NCBI GenBank assembly: GCA_905221605.1
Contig: CAJNDS010002223.1
Coordinates: forward strand, 328,567 to 392,566
DNA length: 64,000 nt
From: Symbiodinium natans
Taxonomy: Eukaryota > Sar > Dinophyceae > Suessiales > Symbiodiniaceae
Direction: 5' to 3'
Part shown: one piece after another, positions 24,540 to 32,216 of the stretch
Layout of the letters: each line of letters begins with the position of its first letter
Position numbering within the stretch: position 1 is the stretch's first letter
Translations under genes and position numbers: made by a program
Notes under the pieces: generated by a model
What the model saw: the letters and a program-made list of their open reading frames with translations, nothing else
Databases searched by the model: none
What the model was told of the DNA's origin: nothing

Positions 24540-24762
24540 CGCTAAGTTTATCAGATTCCTATCAATTTTTAAAGGATTCTTATTCATGTTAAAGGGAGTC
24601 GTATTTGTCGCAATAGGGTTCTCATTCATTTTGAGGGGACTCCTATTAACCCTTTTTTTTATATGACTCCTATTACATTAATACGCATCAAATAAATCCT
24701 ATTAAACCCTTAATAGGAACCCTGTTGAGATAAATAGGAATCCTGTTTTAAAAAATAGAAAT
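24540..24762. repeat. Degenerate tandem repeat of about 20 bp (GGATTCCTATTAA-like)
   Basis: GATTCCTAT, GATTCTTAT, GAGTCGTAT, GTTCTCAT and GACTCCTATT recur about every 20 bp, then reverse to TTAATAGGAACC and AATAGGAATCC. This gives the block a loose inverted symmetry. Confidence 0.55.
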
Positions 24763-24881
24763 GCACAATTTCGAGCAAATTGTTCAGGTCACTTCTGCTG
24801 GATTCTTTTTTGAGTCCCGCCCCCGCCCTTTTCCCCACGGCCGTGCATTGCGGATCATGGGGGGGGGGGGTGGGGTGAAAA

Positions 24882-24930
24882 AAAAAATATATATGTATAT
24901 ATGTATATATATATATATATAATATAGACA
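24882..24930. repeat. AT/GTATAT microsatellite
   Basis: A run of A, then ATATATGTATATATGTATAT and (TA)n. Confidence 0.9.
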
Positions 24931-25508
24931 GTATAGACGGTAGCCGCCCAGAAGCTCACACGACCCCAAACCCCTAAACAGGCCCTAACAAACTTGGGGA
25001 GCCCCAAGCCCAGATCCAGCCCAGGATTTCGAGCAGATGGATGACAGTGGTCGCGTGTGTCCGGCAAGTCTTCTGAGTGTTCCGCGTTTAGGGGTTTGCC
25101 GGGGGGGGGGGGGGGGTCGGTTTTTTTTGGAGATGGGGCTGGCGTTTTACTTTTGCATGGCCCCCTGTTGTTTATGAGGGTCTTGGGGCGCTGGGACTTT
25201 CGGCTTTGGACACTTGTAGAGGAAAGTCTTTGAGGTTTCAATGCTCGAGAGCTCAGGATTTAAGAGCCTCAGCTTGACAGGCAAGACCCCCAAGCCCTGC
25301 AGCTTGAGTCCTGGCCCTTGGGCTCCCGGTTTGTGGGTGTAGCGTGAGGTCTGTGTGGTCAGACGAGTCGAAATGACAAAGCGTTAACTTCCGTAACAAC
25401 CCCGCATTTCACGAGCCCTGCCCCGCTGTCCGCATGAGGCGAAGGCCCATCAATAAGATTGTTCTGCCAGGGTTCGTTTAGTGGTCTACAGGGTCTGGGG
25501 CTGAAGAT

Positions 25509-25596
25509 TGGGGTGTTCCCCCCCTGAACTAACAGTCCTTAATAGGGATTAAAATAGGGGGTACTAGAATCCCGATAAAGGCCTGCTAGTATATCG
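25509..25596. mobile_element. MITE family A, copy 1 (right end lost at telomere-like tract)
   Basis: The left arm reads GGGGTGTTCCCCCC, then ACTAACAGTCC, then TTAATAGGGATT. The right arm matches the family up to CTGCTAGTATA and is then lost a few bases before a TTTAGGG tract starts at 25600. Confidence 0.7.
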
Positions 25597-25599
25597 CCA

Positions 25600-25662
25600 G
25601 TTAGGGTTTAGGGTTTAGGGTGTAGGGTTTAGGGTTTAGGGTTTAGGGTTTAAGGTTTAGGG
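25600..25662 (+). repeat. Telomere-like tract (TTTAGGG on +)
   Basis: Nine units with TGTAGGG and TTTAAGG. It truncates MITE copy 1. Confidence 0.93.
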
Positions 25663-25788
25663 TCAGAAGAAAAACCTGCCAGGGGCGGATGGGTGGTCCG
25701 GGTCCTCGCGGTGCGCGCCTGTCACCGCGGACCAACTCTCCGCCGCTCTTTGGAAGCCCTCCGCCTCAGAGGGGCTTTTGAAGTCTTG

Positions 25789-25821
25789 AGGGTTTAGGGT
25801 TTAGGGTTTAGGGTTTAGGGG
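25789..25821 (+). repeat. Short telomere-like tract (TTTAGGG on +)
   Basis: Four or five perfect units. Confidence 0.93.
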
Positions 25822-26000
25822 TCTTTGCCTCAAACTAAGCAGCTCCTGGCTCTTTGCCCCGTGTGCACAGAGGGTTGAGAGGTTACCTTTCTTTTTGCGA
25901 TGCGTTTGAGTTTTTTTTCGGTTGCTAGCCCAAGCGGGGATCCGGGCTCCAGGGCTTTGAGGGTGCGTTGATGTAACCCCGAGGCGAACCGGCCCCAGTG

Positions 26001-26037
26001 TTTAGGATTTAGGGTTAGGGTTGAGGGTTTAGGGTTT
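26001..26037 (+). repeat. Degenerate telomere-like tract (TTTAGGG on +)
   Basis: TTTAGGA, TTTAGGG, TTAGGG, TTGAGGG and TTTAGGG. Confidence 0.85.
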
Positions 26038-26144
26038 GCAGAGTCCCTAAACGCCCTGCGCCGTGAACCCTGAAGCCCCCCAAGCCCCCAGAAAAAAATA
26101 GCCTTAGTCCTCGAACCCTAAAGCCCCACGCATGCCTCAGCCAC

Positions 26145-26172
26145 TTAAACCCCAAACCCTAAACCCTAAACC

Positions 26173-26253
<81 letters not shown>

Positions 26254-26364
26254 ACCCTAAACCCTAAACCCTAAACCCTAAACCCTAGACCCTAGACCCT
26301 AGACCCTAAACCCTAAACCCTAAACCCTAAACCCTAAACCCTAAACCCTAAACCCTAATCCCTC
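26145..26364 (-). repeat. Telomere-like tract with a CCCTCAA block
   Basis: CCCTAAA units flank about 12 consecutive CCCTCAA units (about 26171-26256, TTGAGGG on the other strand). Three CCCTAGA units follow, then CCCTAAA again. Confidence 0.96.
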
Positions 26365-26437
26365 CCCTCCAAGGCTACAGCTACGAAGAAGTGCGCACCA
26401 CCCCCCCTGAGCAGCTCGGCGGGCTGCAGGGAGAGAG

Positions 26438-26561
26438 CCCTAAACCCTAAACCCTAAACCCTAAACCCTTTCCCCTAAACCCTAAACCCTAAACCCTAAA
26501 CCCTAAACCCTAAACCCTAAACCCTAAACCCTAAACCCTAAACCCTAAACCCTAAACCCGA
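26438..26561 (-). repeat. Telomere-like tract (CCCTAAA on +)
   Basis: About 17 units with one CCCTTTC break. Confidence 0.96.
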
Positions 26562-26594
26562 AAGCAGCCCTGTTAAGTTGCTGGCATCTTGCTG

Positions 26595-26860
26595 GGGTTT
26601 AGGGTTTTAGGGTTTTAGGGTTTTAGGGTTCTAGGGTTTTCGGGTTTTAGGGTTTTAGGGTTTTAGGGTTTTCGGGTTTTAGGGTTTTAGGGTTTTAGCG
26701 TTTTAGCGTTTTAGGGTTTTAGGGCTTTAGGGTTTTAGGGTTTTAGGGTTGTAGGGTTTTAGGGTTTTAGGGTTCTAGGGTTCTAGGGTTCTAGGGTTCT
26801 AGGGTTTTAGGGTTTTAGGGTTTTAGGGTTTTAGGGTTTTAGGATTTTAGGGTTTAGGGC
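26595..26860 (+). repeat. TTTTAGGG (8-mer) block
   Basis: About 32 units, including runs of TTCTAGGG and TTTTCGGG. It lies 33 bp from an opposite CCCTAAA tract. Confidence 0.95.
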
Positions 26861-27987
26861 CCCCTTGCTCCCTGGATCAGCGTGAACCAGTGCTGCACAT
26901 GTCGCTTTCGGACATGGGGTTAGCGAGCTTTGGGATTAGGGATCTGTGGTTGACGGTTTCATCGGCATCTTTTTGTTTTTTTATGTTTAAATGTTTTTGT
27001 TTTGTTTTGCGCTTATGTTAGTGTTTGATGTACAGCCTTCAGGGTGTAAGAACTCCGGGTCTCGCTAGTTTACCAAGCTTAGTTGGAAGGGCCCTAAACC
27101 AAAGCCCCCTTAAGCTTACACTCAGACCGGAGCCCATGTGCATTTCGTTTTTGCCTTTGGCGGTTTAAGGTTTGGGTTTGTTTGGAGTTAGGGGCCTTGA
27201 TGGGGCCTTCAGCATTTCGGTTTACATGGTAGAGGCTCAGAGTTTCATTACTGGGTGTTTGGGTAAGAAAATCTCATTCATCGACGCAGCCGCTCCAAAC
27301 CTAGATACTCTCTGCCGCCGCGAAATACCGTGAGCTTGAAGCCTGAAACCTGAAACCCCTAAGAACCCCCAAGAGTTCAGCTTACAGACCCTTATACTAA
27401 CAATTAATAGGGATTATAGTACCCCCCCTACTATAATCCCTATTAAGGACGGTTAGGATTATGGTGGAGCATCCCAAACCATGAGGCTTTAGCTCTAGCA
27501 AGGTCAAGCAGTGGTCTGGCTGACCGGCAGGCACCTTCCCTGCAGCTTTCTTCCATCCAGGGTGCAGAACTGATTTCCTGAACTTTGCCCAACTGGGAGG
27601 GGCAGTTATATTCGTGGCTTCGGGCCTGAGTGTGCCATTGACGCCGGTACGAAGCCTGAACAGATGTTGTCAAGCTGTTAGGGCTTCTGGATTTCGGGTG
27701 GGATTGGAGCTCCCATGCCTGGGTTGTTTCCTTGATTCTGAAGTCTTCGCAGACAAAGCGGGCGAAGGGCAAACCCCTCTCAAGAGGCAGAGTTGCCTCC
27801 CTGTCTCATTGCCGAAAAGGGGGGGTGCAGTATAATCATGATGTTGCCCCGCTTCAGAAGGGCCTTCACACTATTGCCTCGATTGCAGTTCACACTCCGC
27901 ACCCTGAGAGGTGGTTTGCAGTCCTTCCGCCCCCACAAAATCCTTTTGTCCATCGCGTGGGCTCGTAACCGTTTGCGGGGTCAGGCT
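26861..27987. other. Gene-free segment
   Basis: T-rich at 26960-27010 and holds MITE copy 2. A 109-codon minus frame overlaps the MITE end and is not credible. Confidence 0.45.
27388..27475. mobile_element. MITE family A, copy 2
   Basis: ACCCTTATACTAACA and TTAATAGGGATTATAG on the left mirror CTATAATCCCTATTAAGG, GGTTAGGATTATGG and GGAGCATCCC on the right. The outer GGGATGTTC of the left end is missing. Confidence 0.7.
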
Positions 27988-28137
27988 AAGCCCTAAACCC
28001 CAAACCCCAAACCCTAAACCCTAGACCCTGGACCCTAAACCCTAAACCCTAAACCCTAAACCCTAAACCCTAAACCCTAAACCCTAAACCCTAAACCCTA
28101 AACCCTAAACCCTAAACCCTAAACCCTAAACCCTAAA
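27988..28137 (-). repeat. Telomere-like tract (CCCTAAA on +)
   Basis: About 21 units, with CCCCAAA and CCCTGGA at the left. This is the last tract before 11.9 kb without any. Confidence 0.96.
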
Positions 28138-28356
28138 GACGCTTGGAAGCCCTGCCCCAGGCCCCGCAGCCCCAGGGCCCGCTGCCCCTTTGGATGACGC
28201 TCCTGGCGGGCACCACCTTCGGCCTTCTGGCTGTGGGCTGCGTGCCCCTTGGGCTTCAGAGTCTTTAGGAACCCTAAATCTAACGGGCTGTCGCCCAAAG
28301 CCGGGCACGCCCACCAGCAGCAGGACAACGGCAGCAAGCACAGCAGCAACAACAGC

Positions 28357-28552
28357 AAACACCGTGGAGGTGTTCATGTTCAGAAACACCGTGGAGGTGC
28401 ATGGCCACACTGTGGAAGTGTGCATGTACAGTTTTCACGTCCGCAAACACCGTGGAGGTGTTCATGTTCAGCATTTGCAGTCTTCACGTTCGCAAACACC
28501 GTGGAGGTGTTCGTGCTCACAAGCACCGTGGAGGCATCCATGGCCACACTGT
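28357..28552. repeat. Cluster of six CACCGTGGAGGTG mini-hairpins
   Basis: Units with the core AACACC-GTGG-AGGTGTT, or the variants CACACTGTGGAAGTGTG and GCACCGTGGAGGC, begin near 28359, 28385, 28406, 28446, 28495 and 28532. They are separated by 10-35 bp of TTCATGTTC-like spacer. Each unit can fold into a short stem. Confidence 0.8.
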
Positions 28553-28585
28553 AGAAGAAACCCGGAACCTTACACCCTAAACTCT

Positions 28586-28653
28586 CAACAACAACCACAA
28601 CAACAACAACAACCACAACAACAACAACAGCGACGACAACAACAACAACAACG

Positions 28654-28689
<36 letters not shown>

Positions 28690-28690
28690 T
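28586..28690. repeat. CAA trinucleotide array, about 105 bp
   Basis: This is an interrupted CAA array that leads, after a T run, into copy 1 of the 356-bp repeat. It is the counterpart of the 480-bp array at 34933-35416. Confidence 0.95.
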
Positions 28691-28695
28691 TTTTT

Positions 28696-29051
28696 GCATT
28701 GCACTCACTGCCAGAATCAGCATGTGGACCTCTGATCACTTTGGGTCCTCGGCACGTCGGCTACTCTGTATCCGCCTTGGGAGCTCCAGCAGTCTTTGCT
28801 AGTTCGTACTTCACGCCCCTCAGGGCTGCTGAAAGATTGTTGTGCACAGCTATGTTCGATTATGTGGAATGCATCCGCCCCTCAGGGCTGCGATAGCGCT
28901 GTGCTGGCTGGGCACCCTACGACCGCTTCCTACTGGCTCACCTGCACCCGCGACTGCTGCAGTGCCGGCTGGCCCCGATGTTGTGTTGCAGGCTAGAGCT
29001 GTGCGCTAGCTGAGTTTGGTGTGATTAAGGCGGGCAAGTGTGATTTAGAAG
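28696..29051 (-). repeat. 356-bp repeat, copy 1 (candidate LINE 5' UTR of a second unit)
   Basis: This is about 97% identical by eye to 37041-37397, with one one-base indel near 28838 and scattered substitutions. It is preceded by a CAA array and directly followed by the LINE 3' end. The motif CGCCCCTCAGGGCTGC occurs twice in it. Read on the minus strand, both copies stand upstream of a GTT array, so it may be the promoter or 5' UTR of the LINE family. Confidence 0.85.
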
Positions 29052-30100
29052 GTCTCACCCGCCTTTTTTATTTCACAGTCCGGCGAGAGGATCGCTTCCT
29101 CCAGATTGCCAGGTCTCACTACCTGCTATACTGAATCTGCTTTGGCAGAGTACTTAAGGATATTCAGGAGGAAACCTCCTAATCTGATGCAATGAATCAA
29201 TGAAGAAATTGAAGAAATTGAAGTTGGCACGGAGGCAGCCTCCGATATCAAGTACTCAGCACTGCAAAAGAGTGAAAAATAAGCGCGGCTACCCCGACAC
29301 CCTACTGTGAGTCACTGCGTCCAGCACCCACGCACCAGCTGTTTAGCGAGCCGTACCTCTGGTGAGGCCGACACTCAGCGTTCCTGTCTAGTGACGTCTC
29401 ACACAGGTAACGCTAAACAACTGGCAGAGGGCCGTAGGCAGAGCGCACCAAGGCGGCCTTGCACGTTCCAAGAAGGATGCCCAAGTTGGAGGCAGGGTAG
29501 CTAAGTTTGCGAAGCCTGACCTGGGACGCCTTGCGCGGCTCCTGGGGCCAGCACTGCGACAGGGCAAAATTGCATTCCTGGTCGAGAAAATGTGACCCCA
29601 ACTGACCGAACTTAACGAGGAGGTCTCACATAGACACGAGTACTTTGCGAAGAGGGAAGCACCTGACCTGGGACACCTTGCACGGCTCTCGGGGCCAGCG
29701 CTGCGACAAGGCAAGGTTGCATCTGAAAAAGTGACCCTAAGCTGAACCCACTGACCTGGAGGAGACCTCACATGTTCTGAAGTGCGCGCAGGGCTCTTTC
29801 AGATGCTTCAGGTTCAGGGACAAGAATGGGTCAGCTTGGCCTTAAGCTACAGCAGGCAGAACGGTCTACTGTGAGAAACACTACCGGGGAGGAAGCCTCC
29901 GGAGGAAACCTCCGCATGTGAAAGTTTCACGCAAGAGACTATACATCTTAGCACGAGATCATGGCTTTATTGCGCGCAGGGCAGCGTTCATGCCGAGTTG
30001 CCTTAGGCAACAGCAGGCAGATAGGTCTACTTTAAGAAGAAAGAACACTGCTGCGGAGGAAGCCTCCGGAGGAAACCTCCGCATGCGAAGGTAGAGCGAG
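29052..30100 (-). other. LINE 3' UTR with two tandem duplications
   Basis: This is non-coding. Two diverged copies of a roughly 60-bp block (29513-29573 and 29660-29722, both CCTGACCTGGGA...) lie about 150 bp apart. A second pair (about 29845-29913 and 30011-30080) shares AGCAGGCAGA, GGTCTAC and a double GGAGGAARCCTCC hairpin. Next to the 356-bp repeat, GGCGGG and CCCGCC pair across 29030-29063 and are followed by six T. Confidence 0.6.
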
Positions 30101-30977
30101 CTAGACCCTTACGTAGAAAGCCAAATACGATCCCTGGCAAATTTGATCCGAGAGGAGCGTAGTTCGCCGTGGTGAGCGGTCATCATCCGCGAGATACGCC
30201 TCTTCTTCTCTCAAAAAACCTGTCCTATAATGCCCAGATCTCCAATCATCTCCTAGATGAATGATGAATGCATATAGTCGAAAGCTGACCACAGCGGTTG
30301 TCGTGCCATTATCTATAAACTCTGGAAGCTCCAGAGTTGTGTCTAAAACTTGAGGCCGATTTGTTTTCTCCAAGTGCTCAAACCTTTGGATCTGAATGCA
30401 AACCAGGTTCACTCCCGGGAGTAGCCCATAGGTGCTCCCCCTATGCGCCCACTGAGAAATGGCTTGCTGTAGTGTGGAGAGGCCATCTGGTGGGTCAGGC
30501 AAGAAAAGAATCAAACCCCCTCTATCCTCTACGCTGATTCTTTCCACGGGTGCTGTGATTTGAACCCTCGCTTCCCAAACATCTGCTGAAAGCACATGGG
30601 ATCTCTGAATGATATGTGCTAGAAACTGGGATGCATCTTCTTGCCTGGGTCTGAATCGCCATCCCGTCAGCAGAGGACGTAGCTGTCGTAGCCTACGAAC
30701 ATCCACACTAGAAGAACGACCCCCTGCTGCGTCAATTTCCGTCAATATTTGTCTCAGATATGGATCAGAAAGAATACCCTCTGATGCAAGCGAGGCAAGG
30801 ATATGCACTACTGTGTGTGCATAGCACAGTTGATGCGGATTATGATAGGCCAGAGACCAGGCTGTGACGGGCACTGACGAAGGTCTCCCCTCTGCTGGTG
30901 CGTCTCGCTGGGAGCTTGCTGGTGCCTGGTGAGACCGAATCCTACTGCTGGAGGAAGCCTCCTGGGAGGAAGCCTCC
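29166..30977. repeat. Eight dispersed GGAGGAARCCTCC hairpin boxes in the LINE
   Basis: The 13-bp near-palindrome GGAGG-(A/C)A(A/G)-CCTCC occurs at 29167-29179, 29231-29243, 29888-29900, 29901-29913, 30055-30067, 30068-30080, 30950-30962 and 30965-30977. Six copies are in the 3' UTR. Two lie inside the coding region and encode the repeated R-E-A-S-S-Q-E-A-S-S stretch between the zinc fingers and the protease. Confidence 0.85.
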
Positions 30978-31790
30978 CTTCCACTCACCTGGCTAATTGG
31001 AGGATCTGCACTGAAGAAATCTGGCAGTTCCATAGGCTTGGCACAAGCTGCACTCATGGCGTATGTCTGAAGCAGAACCACACATTGCTCTGCATGGCGT
31101 ACTGGAGCATCTACCACAATGCGACAATACCTACATTCTTCTTTTTTGTGCAGGAGGCGCTTATGTGTTCGCATGTTGGCAAGAATGGATGCCGAGGATT
31201 GTGCCCAGAAAGCGGGATGAGCTTTCTGAATGTGCTGTTTCACTCCTTTGTGGCCAACAATGTATTGCCCACAGAGACTGCAGTTCGTTAATAGATGCTG
31301 AGTGACATGTCTCTTGTTTAGTAGAAGATCAGGATCCTTCTTAAGTTGTTCCTGCACGCTAGACTGATAGATCATAGCTATGCTTTCTGAGCTTGTACAG
31401 GATTTGGCTCGTTCTTTCAGCTCGTGCAGCTGAGGGCAAATGCCTGACTCCACATGTCTGCGAAGTTTATGCATTGTGCGCAACTGCCTGTTGCATGCCG
31501 CACATTGCGGAAGTCCTTTGCAGCTATGCACAGTGACCTGAAATTTTGGGCCTAGCTGATTCGCACGCTGTCCTCCATGCTTCACCAGAGTATGTTGCTG
31601 AAGACCCTTAGCGCTGGAAAATTTCCGATCGCACAGAGAGCACGGTACCTCCTGGTCTGCCTCGATCAGGTCCAAATGCATGCTCTGAAGCTCCTGTTGC
31701 AGCGCAACAATCCTACCTCTAAGTCCCAGATGCCACTGTATGTTCTGATCCGGGTTGGACTTCTGACAGGCATCTAGTGCGTCTTGATAG
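30101..31790 (-). CDS. LINE polyprotein part 3: C2H2 zinc fingers fused to ubiquitin-specific protease (C19)
   Basis: Residues are counted from ATG 31681, although the open frame enters from part 2. Zinc fingers: C14-C17-H30-H35, C60-C63-H76-C82, C134-C137-H150-H155 and C183-C186-H196-C200. Residues about 270-526 carry the full set of USP landmarks. The Cys box is H-Q-L-C286-Y-A-H-T. The Q-E-D-A-S-Q-F-L box is at 347-354. The L-V-C-I-Q-I-Q-R-F strand ends at 434. The His box is L-Y-A-F-I-I-H-L-G-D-D-W-R-S-G-H484-Y. D-D-D at 499-501 and the closing S-Y-L-A-F-Y-V-R complete the domain. USPs cleave ubiquitin from proteins. Its place at the end of a LINE protein suggests it may protect the transposition complex from degradation or process the polyprotein, but that is inference. 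LINE proteases I know of are OTU or ULP types. Confidence 0.8.
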
Positions 31791-32216
31791 TTTTCATCTG
31801 GCTGATCAAAACTGCTTGAGGAGTCTGAACCTTATATTGCTCGAACAGAGTCTTCGTGTCAATATGGCTGTAGTGCTGATGTTGCTTAAAGATGGATCTT
31901 AGCATCCTCGAGTATTTACTCTGAAGCTTCTGGAGACCTGATGAGGTGATGCCAGTGGCCACAAGCCCATGCAAGAGTGAGGATTCCACATAGACCCTCC
32001 AGATCTCCAACTTCTTTGAAGCCTCCAAGGCCTTAGTGGAGCACAGGATGTGTCGAAGTAGCTCAAACTTGCCTTGAGCTTGGGCGATCCTATAGTCAAC
32101 AGTCTGGTCTTTGTAGGATCCATAGCTGAGCTGCACCCCTAGATATGTTAGTTTGTGATGAATCGGAATCTTATGTCCTGAGGGAAGGACGATGCAACTG
32201 CTTCTCTTTGCGCATC
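31774..32216 (-). CDS. LINE polyprotein part 2: RT thumb and linker (frameshifted)
   Basis: A different frame carries on from part 1. It reads S-C-I-V-L-P-S-G-H-K-I-P-I-H-H-K-L-T-Y-L-G-V, and the K-L-T-Y-L-G-V box is the conserved segment just after the reverse transcriptase palm in LINEs. An alpha-helical linker follows and ends at a stop at 31774. Downstream the part 3 frame is already open (D-Q-P-D-E-N-Y-Q-D-A-L-D-A-C-Q), so a second one-base shift lies near 31790. Both shifts are either inactivating indels or assembly errors. Confidence 0.75.

Larger units (their letters stand above)
24931..26144. other. Gene-free segment
   Basis: Has G runs (25100-25114), MITE copy 1 and three small telomere-like tracts. 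Confidence 0.45.

Noticed and set aside
24191-24629. Poly-Lys or poly-Ser proteins
   Set aside because: They are products of the (GAA)n microsatellite.
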